Source: Crystallibacter permensis
GTDB lineage: Bacteria > Actinomycetota > Actinomycetes > Actinomycetales > Micrococcaceae
NCBI RefSeq assembly: GCF_025960875.1
Contig: NZ_JAODLR010000016.1
Span: forward strand, 46,996-110,995
Direction: 5' to 3'
Length of the DNA: 64,000 nucleotides
The translations under genes were made by a program, and so were the position numbers. This document shows, piece by piece, positions 46,165-55,272 of the stretch. The notes below the pieces were generated by a model. It had not been told where the DNA came from and did not search any database. It saw only the letters and a program-made list of their open reading frames with translations. Position 1 is the first letter of the stretch, and each line of letters opens with the position of its first letter.

Positions 46165-46878
46165 ATGACAGCCCCGATTCTTCCCCGGGTGGTCATACGC
46201 CCTGCAACCGGTGATGACCTCGCGCTGACCGCCTCCTTGCAATGCGCCTTCCTGCCCCATGGCTTGTTCCCCCGGCTGGGCGAGAAGTTTGTCCGCCGCT
46301 GGCATGCAACGTATCTGAACGCTCCGCACGGAACTGCGCTGATGGCCGAACTCGTGGCTCCGGACGGGAACCGGCAACCCGTGGGTTTCCTCGTCGGCGC
46401 CACCGACCAGGTCCGGCACGTCGACGACGTCCTCGGAAGGCACCGGGTGCGGCTGGGTACAGCAGGTGCCGGCGCTCTGGCCCTACGCCCCCGCCTGGCC
46501 GCGCATTTCCTGCGCACCCGGGCCAGGGCGTATCTCCGCAGGTTACTGAAACGGCCTCAGCAGCGTGTTCCTGCCGGCGCCGTGCCGCCCAGCGCCCCGG
46601 CAAGCGGTGCACCCACCCGCACCGCCGTCATCACCGCCGTGGCGGTCATTCCGGAGGCCCGAGGCAGCGGAGCCGGCAAGGAACTGGTCACGCATTTCCT
46701 GACGCAGGCACGGGCAAAAGGCGCCGTCCGTGCCGAACTCGCCGTCATCGCCGGAACCGGCAGCGCTGATGGGTTTTATGCGCGGCTGGGCTGGTCAGTG
46801 GTCGAGGAACATCTCTCCAGGGACGGTTCACTGACCAGAACCTACCGCTACGAGTTAGATACAGGGACAGGCGAATGA
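46165..46878 (+). CDS. GNAT-family N-acetyltransferase
   Basis: A 237-residue GNAT protein from ATG 46165; the longer frame from 46075 overlaps the lipoprotein gene and lacks a ribosome-binding site. The acetyl-CoA-binding strand and loop are [18 protein letters not shown] (R-G-S-G-A-G-K version of the Q/R-x-x-G-x-G/A motif). The C-terminal [20 protein letters not shown] is the usual GNAT end. A basic stretch of about 40 residues ([20 protein letters not shown]) is inserted mid-protein. The substrate is unknown. Confidence 0.82.
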   Translation: MTAPILPRVVIRPATGDDLALTASLQCAFLPHGLFPRLGEKFVRRWHATYLNAPHGTALMAELVAPDGNRQPVGFLVGATDQVRHVDDVLGRHRVRLGTAGAGALALRPRLAAHFLRTRARAYLRRLLKRPQQRVPAGAVPPSAPASGAPTRTAVITAVAVIPEARGSGAGKELVTHFLTQARAKGAVRAELAVIAGTGSADGFYARLGWSVVEEHLSRDGSLTRTYRYELDTGTGE

Positions 46879-46909
46879 CTGCGGAACACAGGGGTACGGG
46901 GGCAAACCG

Positions 46910-47659
46910 TTGACCATAGGAGTGTATTTCGCGGAGATGGTGCAGTCGGGTGCGCTGCTGATAGCTGTTCCCCTGGCGATGACCGCAGGAATCGTTTCTT
47001 TTATCTCCCCCTGCATCCTGCCTCTGGTCCCGGGCTATCTCGGGTATGTCTCCGGTCTGGCCGATCCTGCCGCTCCGGATAACCGGCGCCGGGTGATGAC
47101 CGGTGTCGGCCTGTTCATCCTGGGATTCGCCGCCGTGTTCACGCTCTATGGCGCTGCATTCGGTGCAATCGGCGGCTGGCTCCTGCGCTGGCAGGACCTC
47201 CTCATCCGCGTCCTCGGCATCTTCGTCATCCTCATGGGCCTGGTACTGATCGGAAAGCTCTCCCTGATGCAGCGGACCATGCGGCTGCCGTTCAAACCGA
47301 AAACCGGTGTAGCCGGAGCGCCGATGCTTGGCATCGTCTTCGGCCTCGGCTGGACACCCTGCATGGGGCCGACCCTCAGCGCGGTACTGGCATTGAGCAC
47401 GACAACCGGCGGCGCCTGGCGCGGCGCATTGCTCGGCTTCGTTTACTGCCTGGGCCTGGGCATCCCCTTCGTCATGGTCGCCATGGGGCTGAACTGGGTA
47501 AGTACCACGCTGGCCTTTATCCGCCGCCACATCAGGACCTTCAACCTCATCGGCGGCGGCCTGCTGATCCTTGTCGGCGTCCTGATGGTCTCCGGCATCT
47601 GGATGCTCTGGATTTACCAGCTCCAGAACCTCGCCGGCACCTACCTCACCCCCGTCTAA
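46910..47659 (+). CDS. ccdA: CcdA-type thiol-disulfide transmembrane reductant carrier
   Basis: A 249-residue polytopic protein of the CcdA/DsbD membrane-domain family, with six helices. The two redox cysteines are in [20 protein letters not shown] (helix 1) and [18 protein letters not shown] (helix 4). It moves electrons from cytosolic thioredoxin to exported TlpA-like proteins. The start is TTG 46910 or GTG 46922. The next genes encode a TlpA-like thioredoxin, ResB and CcsB, giving a complete System II cytochrome c maturation set. Confidence 0.93.
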   Translation: MTIGVYFAEMVQSGALLIAVPLAMTAGIVSFISPCILPLVPGYLGYVSGLADPAAPDNRRRVMTGVGLFILGFAAVFTLYGAAFGAIGGWLLRWQDLLIRVLGIFVILMGLVLIGKLSLMQRTMRLPFKPKTGVAGAPMLGIVFGLGWTPCMGPTLSAVLALSTTTGGAWRGALLGFVYCLGLGIPFVMVAMGLNWVSTTLAFIRRHIRTFNLIGGGLLILVGVLMVSGIWMLWIYQLQNLAGTYLTPV

Positions 47660-47707
47660 CCGGCTCCAGTCCTGCTGATGAAACCCAAACCGTGGAAAGA
47701 ACGACTG

Positions 47708-48319
47708 ATGAAACTCTCCCTGCTTAGCCGCCGACAGGCCGCTGCGGCTGCCATCACCGCCTCACTGCTGCTTTCCGGCTGTACGGCCCAAGATCCGTTA
47801 GCGGAAAAGGTCAACGCCGGAACCAACAGCTACATAGCCGGCGACGGTTCTGTCGCAGAGTATGCGGCAGAAATCCGCGGCCCTGCCGTCCAGCTCAGCG
47901 GGGAGCTTTTCGACGGAACCACGGTGAGCAATGCTGATTGGGCAGGCCAGGTCACCGTGCTGAATGTCTGGTACGCGGCCTGCGCGCCCTGCCGGGTTGA
48001 AGCGCCTGACCTGTCCGCCCTGCACGCCGAGTTCGAACCGCAGGGGGTGCAATTCTACGGGATCAACACCCGGGACGAGGCAGCCACCGCATCCGCATTC
48101 GAACGATCCTTCGGCATCGAGTATCCGAGTTTCAAGGACAAAAACGGACAAATCCTGCTTGCGCTGACCGACTATGTGCCTCCCCAGGCCGTACCGACAA
48201 CCCTGGTCTTGGACAAGGACGGCCGCGTCGCTGCCCGGATCCTGGGCATCGCCGAAAAGAGCACCCTCACGGCGATTATCGAGGACGCTCTGGCGGCACC
48301 TGGCACTGAGAAGCCATGA
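47708..48319 (+). CDS. TlpA/ResA-like thioredoxin lipoprotein
   Basis: A 203-residue lipoprotein (lipobox LLSGC, Cys25) with a thioredoxin fold. The active site is WYAACAPCRVEAP (Cys92, Cys95), and the cis-proline loop is QAVPTTLVLD. It would reduce apocytochrome c heme-binding cysteines outside the membrane using electrons from CcdA. ATG 47708 is chosen as the signal peptide start. Its stop overlaps the ResB start (ATGA), showing coupling. Confidence 0.92.
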   Translation: MKLSLLSRRQAAAAAITASLLLSGCTAQDPLAEKVNAGTNSYIAGDGSVAEYAAEIRGPAVQLSGELFDGTTVSNADWAGQVTVLNVWYAACAPCRVEAPDLSALHAEFEPQGVQFYGINTRDEAATASAFERSFGIEYPSFKDKNGQILLALTDYVPPQAVPTTLVLDKDGRVAARILGIAEKSTLTAIIEDALAAPGTEKP

Positions 48320-49944
48320 CGACGACCAATCTCCCGCCGCAGAATCCGCGCGAGGATGTCGCCCTGCCACGACTCGGGCCAGCCGGCATGTTGCGCTGGG
48401 CTTGGCGCCAGCTGACGAGCATGAAAACCGCCTTGCAGCTGCTCTTGCTGCTAGCAGTGGCGGCCGTGCCCGGGTCGCTGTTTCCCCAGCGTCCGGCGAA
48501 CCCCGCCGTGGTGACCCAGTACATTCAGGACAACCCCGGGACAGGACCTTGGCTGGACCGCTTCCAGCTGTTCGATGTTTACTCCTCGGTCTGGTTCTCC
48601 GCGATTTACCTGTTGCTGTTCATCTCCCTGATCGGGTGCGTCATCCCGCGGGCCATGCAGCATTGGAAGGCCCTGCGCTCCCAGCCGCCACGGACGCCCC
48701 GGCGCCTGTCCAGGCTCCCTGAATACGGGACGATGACCGTCGCCGCGGGCACGGCCCTGACCCCGGACCGGGCCATCGAGGACGCTGCCAGGATCCTCCG
48801 CCAGCGCGGCTACCGGGTGCAGCTGCGCGATACCGGCACGGACCTGCCCTCGGTGGCAGCCGAACGCGGATACCTGAAAGAAGCCGGCAACCTTGTCTTC
48901 CACACCGCGATGATCGGCGTGCTGGTGTCCATCGCCGTCGGCGGCATGTTCGGCTACCGGGGACAGAAACTCATCATCGAAGGCGAGGGGTTCACAAACT
49001 CCGAACCCGGCTACGATTCCTTTTTCCCCGGTACCAGCTTCAACCCCGGGGCCCTCGTCCCGTTCTCGCTGACTCTGAACAATTTTGACGTCACCTTCGA
49101 CCGCAAACCGGCCAGCTACGGCAATCCCATCGACTTCACGGCGGATATGACAGTCCAGGACAGTCCCTCGGACGCACCGCGGCAGGAAACCCTGCGGGTC
49201 AATGAACCCATCGGATTCGGCGGCACGAACGTCTACCTGATCGGCAACGGCTACGCTCCGGAGATAACGGTCCGCGACGGGGAGGGCAACATCGCGCTGC
49301 AGGGACCGGTCCCTGCACTTCCCACTGACGCAACCTACAACTCGACGATCGTCATCAAGGCACCGGACGCCCGGCCCGACCAGCTGGGTTTCGTTGGTTT
49401 CTTCCTGCCCACGGCCATGGTGGACGAGAACGGGGTGGCCTTCGGCTCTGATCCGGACCCGTACAACCCGCAGCTGAACCTGAACTCCTACACCGGGGAT
49501 CTCGGGCTCGACGACGGCAACCCGGTTTCGGTCTACCAGCTGGATACCACCGAACTGACACAGCTTAACGGCAGGGACCTGCCCGACGGCGGCATCGTGC
49601 TCGGCGCCTACCAGACGTACGAACTCCCGGACGGCAAGGGATCCATCACCTTCGACGGGCTGAAACGCTACGTCGCCCTGGACATCGTGTACGACCCCGG
49701 CAAGGCGGGGGCACTGGTCTTCACCACGCTGGCGCTGCTCGGACTGATCATCACGCTCACGACCGCAAGGCGCAGGGTCTGGATCCGCGCCGGCAAGCAC
49801 GAAGACGGACGCACCATGGTCGAATACGGGCTTCTGGCCCGCGGAGAGGACCATTCCCTGGCCAAGGAAGCCATCCGGATCGGATCGGCCCTGACCACAC
49901 ACTGGAACAAAGCGCACGATCAGAACAGGCAGGCAACACCATGA
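48316..49944 (+). CDS. resB: Cytochrome c biogenesis protein ResB
   Basis: A 542-residue ResB (Ccs1) protein. Three N-terminal helices include MKTALQLLLLLAVAAVPGSL and VYSSVWFSAIYLLLFISLIG. A large exported domain (about 210-440) follows, then a last helix AGALVFTTLALLGLIITLTT with a RRRVWIR cytoplasmic end. With CcsB it forms the System II heme exporter and cytochrome c synthase. The start overlaps the TlpA-like stop and the stop overlaps the CcsB start, both by 4 bp. Confidence 0.94.
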   Translation: MTTTNLPPQNPREDVALPRLGPAGMLRWAWRQLTSMKTALQLLLLLAVAAVPGSLFPQRPANPAVVTQYIQDNPGTGPWLDRFQLFDVYSSVWFSAIYLLLFISLIGCVIPRAMQHWKALRSQPPRTPRRLSRLPEYGTMTVAAGTALTPDRAIEDAARILRQRGYRVQLRDTGTDLPSVAAERGYLKEAGNLVFHTAMIGVLVSIAVGGMFGYRGQKLIIEGEGFTNSEPGYDSFFPGTSFNPGALVPFSLTLNNFDVTFDRKPASYGNPIDFTADMTVQDSPSDAPRQETLRVNEPIGFGGTNVYLIGNGYAPEITVRDGEGNIALQGPVPALPTDATYNSTIVIKAPDARPDQLGFVGFFLPTAMVDENGVAFGSDPDPYNPQLNLNSYTGDLGLDDGNPVSVYQLDTTELTQLNGRDLPDGGIVLGAYQTYELPDGKGSITFDGLKRYVALDIVYDPGKAGALVFTTLALLGLIITLTTARRRVWIRAGKHEDGRTMVEYGLLARGEDHSLAKEAIRIGSALTTHWNKAHDQNRQATP

Positions 49945-50963
49945 TTACGGTCAACGAGACCCTGGGCCAGTACAGCGAGCTGTTCATGCTGCTGGCCGCC
50001 CTGACCTACACGGTTTCATTCATCGCGTTCGCCGCCGATCTGGTCCGCGCGCAAAAGATCACGACAGCGCCGGCGGAACCTGCGCAAGAGCCGGCGCTTG
50101 CCACGACCGGCGCCCCGGGTACTGTGGAATGGACGCATGGTGCCGGAGCGGTCGGCAAGGCGAACGACCACCATAACGCCGTGGTGGACGACGCCATGGG
50201 CTACAAGGCGCTGCGGCGGCCGGCGGCACGGATCGGCGTCGCCGTCGGTATCCTGGGCCTTGTTGTCCATGCCGCCGGCGTGGTCACCCGCGGCATGGCA
50301 GCCCACCGCGTTCCGTGGGGCAACATGTATGAATTCACCACAACCGGCGCGATGCTGGTCATGGCTGTGTTCCTCACAACGCTGCTGTTCCGTGACCTGC
50401 GTTTCCTCGGAACCTTCATCACCGGCCTGGTCCTGGTCATGCTCATGGCCGGAGCGATCGCGTTCCCCACCCCCGTTGCGCAGCTCATCCCGGCCCTGCA
50501 GAGTTACTGGCTCATCATCCACGTCTCCGTCGCGGTCCTGTCCGCGGCGATCTTCACCCTGACGTTCGCGCTCTCCGTCCTGCAACTGGCAAAAACCCGC
50601 CAGGAAAAACGCGGCAAACCCCGCACGGCCGGGCTGCTGCGGCTGGTGCCCAGCCCCGTCAGCCTGGAGCAGCTGGCCTACAGGCTCAACGCCGTCGGAT
50701 TCATCCTCTGGACTTTCACCCTCATGGCGGGCGCAATCTGGGCCGAGGCTGCCTGGGGCCGCTACTGGGGCTGGGACACCAAGGAAGTGTGGACCTTCGT
50801 GATCTGGGTCGTCTACGCCGGTTACCTCCACGCCCGCGCCACCCGCGGCTGGGACGGCACCCGGGCGGCCTGGCTCTCGATTATTGGCTACCTTTGCGTC
50901 ATCTTCAACTTCGCCGTGGTCAACGTCTACTTCCCCGGCCTGCACTCCTACTCCGGCCTCTAA
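49941..50963 (+). CDS. ccsB: Cytochrome c biogenesis protein CcsB/CcsA (ResC)
   Basis: A 340-residue polytopic heme handling protein. The WWD heme-binding signature is in AAWGRYWGWDTKEVWTFVIW. Conserved histidines flank it, in GLVVHAAGVVTRG, YWLIIHVSVAVLS and YAGYLHARA. It partners ResB to export heme and attach it to CXXCH sites. No cytochrome c gene with CXXCH was found in the window, so its clients lie elsewhere. Confidence 0.94.
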   Translation: MITVNETLGQYSELFMLLAALTYTVSFIAFAADLVRAQKITTAPAEPAQEPALATTGAPGTVEWTHGAGAVGKANDHHNAVVDDAMGYKALRRPAARIGVAVGILGLVVHAAGVVTRGMAAHRVPWGNMYEFTTTGAMLVMAVFLTTLLFRDLRFLGTFITGLVLVMLMAGAIAFPTPVAQLIPALQSYWLIIHVSVAVLSAAIFTLTFALSVLQLAKTRQEKRGKPRTAGLLRLVPSPVSLEQLAYRLNAVGFILWTFTLMAGAIWAEAAWGRYWGWDTKEVWTFVIWVVYAGYLHARATRGWDGTRAAWLSIIGYLCVIFNFAVVNVYFPGLHSYSGL

Positions 50964-51066
50964 ATACCAGGGCCGGCCACGCCGCCGGCGGCAGCCAAAG
51001 CCCCCGACTGCTGCCGGCGGAAAATACCAACAACGACGAGAGGAGAGCATCATCGCCGCCACACCG

Positions 51067-51519
51067 GTGCCATCTACTGCGTTCTCCTTGCGCAGGCTCC
51101 TCCCCTTGCTGGCAGGGCTGCTGTTCGTCGTCTCCTGCATGCTGGGCGCACCTGCCTCCTCGTCCGGCCACAATATTTCCGGCACTACGGCAACCCACGC
51201 TGGCACCGGCGCCGCTGCTGCTGCCGGCCAGCAACAGCACCCTGCGCCTGAGAAGGACAGCCCGTTCTCGTCTGCCCACAAAACAGCGGTCGAAACCACC
51301 GCCATGCCCGCCGAAGGCACTTGCAGCGACAGCGGACACATGTTCCTGGCCGACTGCGTCCTCGCCCCCGCAACTGCTGCACCGGGAGGGGTCCCGGCAC
51401 CGGACCTGCACGGGGCAACGTCTGGCTACCGTGTCGATGTGCTGCCCCGTGCCCCTGGACTTATCACGCGGCTGCAGCGGCCGCCGTCACTCATACAGCT
51501 TTCCATCAGCCGAACGTAG
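51067..51519 (+). CDS. Small exported/membrane protein with RPPSLIQLSISRT tail, member 5 (DUF6153-like)
   Basis: With GTG 51067 the product is 150 residues. The strong AGAGGAG at 51039-51045 is closer to in-frame ATC codons at 51049-51054, so the true start may be a non-standard ATC or a mutated ATG. The protein has one N-terminal helix (LLPLLAGLLFVVSCMLGAP), a His/Gln middle, a motif TCSDSGHMFLADCVL and the tail RPPSLIQLSISRT. It sits between ccsB and multicopper oxidase copy 2, just as member 2 precedes copy 1. Confidence 0.72.
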   Translation: MPSTAFSLRRLLPLLAGLLFVVSCMLGAPASSSGHNISGTTATHAGTGAAAAAGQQQHPAPEKDSPFSSAHKTAVETTAMPAEGTCSDSGHMFLADCVLAPATAAPGGVPAPDLHGATSGYRVDVLPRAPGLITRLQRPPSLIQLSISRT

Positions 51520-51633
51520 AGCCGGACATGCGTTCCGTACATGCCCTCCCAGGGCAAGCATGCCGAACGCTTCCCTTCCTGCCAGCTTCAGCATCGGTGA
51601 CCTTTGTGGTCCCTCTTGGAAAGAAAGCCCCCC

Positions 51634-53175
51634 ATGAACCGTCTCATTACCCGCCGCTCGATACTCTCCGTCTCCGTGGCCAGCGCAGCGGCGGCCGCCC
51701 TGGCCGCCTGTTCCAGTCCTGCGGCCCCGGCCGCAGCGGCGGCCCGAATCCTGCCGACCGATCCGCTGATCGCGGATTTCGAAGCCCGCCGCATCGCCGA
51801 CGGAACGACAGTCACACAGCAACTCACCGCCGCACCGTTCAACACGAACATCGCCGGAAAGCCGGTATCCACCTGGGGCTACAACGAATCCCTGAACGGC
51901 CCGTTGATCAGGGCTAAAACGGGCGACCTGCTCGATGTTCCCGTGACGAACAAACTCGCGGAAGGCACCAGTGTCCACTGGCACGGGCTGGCCCTCCGCA
52001 ACGACGCCGACGGCGTCCAGGGCCTCACCCAGGAGGCCATCGCCGCCGGCACCGATTACGGCTACCGGTTCCGGCTGGCCCACCCGGGCACCTACTGGTA
52101 CCACTCCCACTTCGACATGCAGCGCGAACGCGCCCTTTACGGGGCCCTGATCATCGAGGACCCGAACGAGGCCCTCTCCTACGACCAGGAGTGGGTCATC
52201 ATCCTCGATGACTGGCTTGACGGCGTCACCGGCACCCCGGAGGAGGTCGTGGAGGAACTGTCCATGGGCATGGACATGTCCGGCGGCAACATGGAGGGCA
52301 TGGACCACGGAGGCGGGGGCGGCATGGACATGGGCATGAAGCACATGCTGATGGGCGCCACCAGCAAGTATCTCGGCGGTGACGCCGGCGATGTGAAGAT
52401 TCCCGTCCACTTGTTCAACGGAAAACCTGCCCAGGAAGCTGAAATCCTGGAGAGCAAGCCCGGCAGCCGGATCCGGCTGCGGATCATCAACGCCGCCGGA
52501 GACACCGCCTACCGGGTCGGCGTGCCGGGCCAGAAGCTCACCCTCACCCACACGGACGGCTTCCCCGTACAGCACCACGACATTGACGCAGTCGTCCTGG
52601 GCATGGGCGAACGCATCGACGCCCTCATCACCGTGCGCGACGGCTACACGCCCGTCCTTGCACTGCCGGAAGGCAAAGACGGCAACGCCTACGGTTTGAT
52701 CAGCACCGGAATCGGAACACCTCCCCCGGCAGGGCGCATGCCCAAGATGCTGGACGGAACCGTTACGGATGGCAGCCGCCTGAAAGCAGACGCATCAGTC
52801 CTGTTCGCGCCCAAGCCGCCTGACCGGGTCCACGAGATGCGGCTGACCGGATCCATGGAGAAATACGACTGGGGCATCAACGGGCGACGTTTTGACATGG
52901 CCAATCCGTTCGACGGGGCCTTCGACCTGCGGCTGAACGAACGCGTACAGGTCAAAATCGTCAACGACACCGATATGTGGCACCCCATGCACTTGCACGG
53001 GCACACCTTCCAGCTTGCCGACAACGGTGCCCGCAAAGACACCGTCATCGTCAAACCCAAGCAGACGGTGGTCTTCGAATTCGATGCCGACAACCCCGGC
53101 CAGTGGCTCACCCACTGCCACAACGCCTACCACGCCGAACGCGGCATGATGGGCGTCTTCTCCTACCTGCAGTAA
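51634..53175 (+). CDS. Tat-exported multicopper oxidase lipoprotein, copy 2
   Basis: A 513-residue multicopper oxidase, nearly the same protein as copy 1 at 28023. It has RR signal (LITRRSILSV), lipobox ALAAC, HWHGLALR, YWYHSHFD, Met/Gly-rich insert, HPMHLHGHTFQL and HCHNAYHAERGMM. Differences are scattered (for example HH in place of QQ near PVQHHDIDAV). All copper ligands are kept in both copies, so both are probably active. Here the downstream gene is intact lgt, which would lipidate this very protein. Confidence 0.93.
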   Translation: MNRLITRRSILSVSVASAAAAALAACSSPAAPAAAAARILPTDPLIADFEARRIADGTTVTQQLTAAPFNTNIAGKPVSTWGYNESLNGPLIRAKTGDLLDVPVTNKLAEGTSVHWHGLALRNDADGVQGLTQEAIAAGTDYGYRFRLAHPGTYWYHSHFDMQRERALYGALIIEDPNEALSYDQEWVIILDDWLDGVTGTPEEVVEELSMGMDMSGGNMEGMDHGGGGGMDMGMKHMLMGATSKYLGGDAGDVKIPVHLFNGKPAQEAEILESKPGSRIRLRIINAAGDTAYRVGVPGQKLTLTHTDGFPVQHHDIDAVVLGMGERIDALITVRDGYTPVLALPEGKDGNAYGLISTGIGTPPPAGRMPKMLDGTVTDGSRLKADASVLFAPKPPDRVHEMRLTGSMEKYDWGINGRRFDMANPFDGAFDLRLNERVQVKIVNDTDMWHPMHLHGHTFQLADNGARKDTVIVKPKQTVVFEFDADNPGQWLTHCHNAYHAERGMMGVFSYLQ

Positions 53176-53181
53176 TCCTTC

Positions 53182-53212
53182 CGCTTGCCTGCTTCCACGG
53201 AACGGGCAAGCG
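53182..53212 (+). terminator. Hairpin between oxidase copy 2 and lgt
   Basis: CGCTTGCC (53182-53189) pairs with GGCAAGCG (53205-53212). An 8-bp stem without T-run; may only attenuate expression of lgt. Confidence 0.4.
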
Positions 53213-53230
53213 CCGATGCATCGGAGCACC

Positions 53231-54148
53231 ATGACAACGTCCCTCCCGGCGGAATTGTTTATTCCGTCCCCAACGATCAGCGCCATCCAGGTCGGCCCGC
53301 TGACCATCCACTTTTACGCCCTGGCCATCCTCGCCGGAATAGTCCTGGCCACCTGGCTCACCGACCGGCGTCTTACCTCCCGTGGCGGCGATCCGGGAAA
53401 GACCCTGGACGTCATCCTTTGGGCCGTCCCCTTCGGCATTGTGGGCGGCCGCCTCTACCACGTCATTACCGACAACCAGCTGTACTTTGGTCCCGGCCGA
53501 AACCCGTGGAACGCCCTGAGGATCTGGGACGGCGGGCTCGGCATCTGGGGTGCTGTCGCCCTTGGCATCGTGGGTGCCTGGATCGGGTGCCGCCGGCACA
53601 ACGTTCCCCTGCCCGCATTCTTGGACGCCGCCGCACCGGGGCTGCTCCTGGCCCAAGGCGTCGGGCGCTGGGGAAACTGGTTCAACAACGAACTCTACGG
53701 CGGGCCCACCGACCTGCCATGGAAACTCCAGATCCACGAGATGGATCTGGCCCAGGGCCGCGCCGTGCTGAACGCCGACGGGACCCCGGTCGTATTGGGC
53801 TACTTCCACCCAACCTTTCTCTATGAATCGCTCTGGTGCCTTGCTGCCGGGCTGGTGCTGCTGGCCATCGACCGCAGGTTCAAACCGGGTGCCGGCTCCG
53901 TCTTTGCCCTGTACGTCACCCTTTACACAGCCGGCCGGTTCGGGTTCGAACTCATGCGCTCCGACTACGCGAACACGATCCTGGGCCTCCGGGTCAACAC
54001 CTGGGTCTCCGGCCTGCTGTTCCTCGGCGGCCTGGCGGCCTTCCTGATGCTGCGCAGGCTCCCCCGCGCAAATATCCTCCCGCCCGAAAAACGTTCCGCT
54101 TCGACCGCCAGCACCGAACCAACCAAAAAGAAGGAGAGCGCGCCATGA
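53231..54148 (+). CDS. lgt: Prolipoprotein diacylglyceryl transferase Lgt
   Basis: A 305-residue polytopic enzyme that transfers diacylglycerol from phosphatidylglycerol to the lipobox cysteine of prolipoproteins. Family motifs: FYALAILAGIVLATWL, GGRLYHVITD, WDGGLGIWGAVALG, the Lgt signature region LLAQGVGRWGNWFNNELYGG, and HPTFLYESLWCLAAGLVLL. The start at 53231 has CGGAG upstream; ATG 53216 is an alternative. A specialised Lgt beside at least five lipoproteins of this island suggests a dedicated lipidation enzyme (inference). Its stop overlaps the next start (ATGA). Confidence 0.95.
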   Translation: MTTSLPAELFIPSPTISAIQVGPLTIHFYALAILAGIVLATWLTDRRLTSRGGDPGKTLDVILWAVPFGIVGGRLYHVITDNQLYFGPGRNPWNALRIWDGGLGIWGAVALGIVGAWIGCRRHNVPLPAFLDAAAPGLLLAQGVGRWGNWFNNELYGGPTDLPWKLQIHEMDLAQGRAVLNADGTPVVLGYFHPTFLYESLWCLAAGLVLLAIDRRFKPGAGSVFALYVTLYTAGRFGFELMRSDYANTILGLRVNTWVSGLLFLGGLAAFLMLRRLPRANILPPEKRSASTASTEPTKKKESAP

Positions 54149-54342
54149 CAACTCCCGAAAGCCAGGACAACTCCGCCCCGGGACCCAGCGGCGTCAACGC
54201 AAACCGCGACGCCGCTGGCCGAGCGCTCTATGAGGAGCGCCAGGCAATGCTGGGAGGACTCTGGATGCCGGAGGCACCCGCATGGGACGAGCTGCCCGAG
54301 GAAGTCAAGGAACGCTGGCGCACTTATATGGACCGGAAGTAA
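54145..54342 (+). CDS. Small acidic soluble protein, unknown
   Basis: A 65-residue protein with no helix or signal: an acidic, Asn/Ser-rich first half (DNSAPGPSGVNANRD) and a second half ALYEERQAMLGGLWMPEAPA followed by WDELPEEVKERWRTYMDRK. The start overlaps the lgt stop (ATGA), so it is translated with lgt. No family was recognised. Confidence 0.65.
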   Translation: MTTPESQDNSAPGPSGVNANRDAAGRALYEERQAMLGGLWMPEAPAWDELPEEVKERWRTYMDRK

Positions 54343-54445
54343 ACGTACGTCCCGGTTCCACCTGAACCAGTGTCCACTCACCATTTTCAACACCACACCT
54401 AACACCGCACCATCTCTAACACCGCACAGATAAAGGAGTCCGCCA

Positions 54446-55084
54446 GTGACAAACCCCAAAAAGCAGGACAGGGACGCACGCAGAGAGCAGATACAAAAAC
54501 TCAAAGCACAACAACGTACACAGGAACGGCGCCGGAACTTCCTCATCTACGGAGGAACAGGGCTCGTACTTCTGGGCCTCGTCGTCTGGGTAGCCGTCGT
54601 CATCGGCGGGGAAGCCCGCAAGAGCCGGGAATTGTCCGAAGCTGCGGCACAGCCCATAGCCGGAGTGCAGACCTACGAAGACCTGTCCAACCGGCATGTG
54701 GAGACGGCTGTCGAATACGACCAGAACCCAGGTGTCGGCGGGGACCATTCGCCCGTATGGACAAACTGTGGAGTTTACACAGAACCCGTCGATGAAGGCC
54801 GGGGTATCCACTCCATGGAACACGGGGCCGTGTGGATCACATACCGCCCGGATCTTCCGCAGCGCGAGATCAATCTACTGACCGATCTGGTGGGTGAGCG
54901 CAGCTATGTCCTGCTGAGCCCAAACCCGGATCAGGAAACACCGGTTGCCGCCAGCGCATGGGGAACCCAGCTGACTGTTGATACTGCCTCGGACAGCCGG
55001 CTTGCGCCGTTCCTGGCGAAGTACGTTCAGGGAGAGCAGACACCGGAGCCCGGCGCTGCCTGCACCGGAGGCGTAGACGGGTAA
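54446..55084 (+). CDS. DUF3105 single-pass membrane protein
   Basis: A 212-residue protein from GTG 54446. The basic coiled-coil-like head (RREQIQKLKAQQRTQERRR) is followed by one helix (LIYGGTGLVLLGLVVWVAVV) and an exported DUF3105 domain. The domain's landmarks are GGDHSPVWTNCGVY, GIHSMEHGAVWITYRP and SAWGTQLTVD. The two His motifs and conserved Cys suggest a metal site. DUF3105 proteins often accompany DUF305 genes in actinobacteria; the function is not known. It is the last plus-strand gene of the copper block. Confidence 0.9.
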   Translation: MTNPKKQDRDARREQIQKLKAQQRTQERRRNFLIYGGTGLVLLGLVVWVAVVIGGEARKSRELSEAAAQPIAGVQTYEDLSNRHVETAVEYDQNPGVGGDHSPVWTNCGVYTEPVDEGRGIHSMEHGAVWITYRPDLPQREINLLTDLVGERSYVLLSPNPDQETPVAASAWGTQLTVDTASDSRLAPFLAKYVQGEQTPEPGAACTGGVDG

Positions 55085-55272
55085 CGGGCCTTCGACCTGA
55101 CGTGAGTGACCGGGCTCGGCCGAATACGCGGTTCTGTACTTGTAATGGTGGATCCGCTGGTGCCAGTTATTCTTGGAACCCGGTATGGGCGCTGAACGAA
55201 GGTGCTCGTGCCGGGTGCCGCGCACCTGCCGCGGGCACGGTCTTTGCTAGCTATCTGATCTTCCCGCAGGTG

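Noticed and set aside
48451..49917. 488-codon minus-strand frame opposite resB
   Set aside because: Antisense shadow; ResB is tightly coupled to its neighbours on the plus strand.
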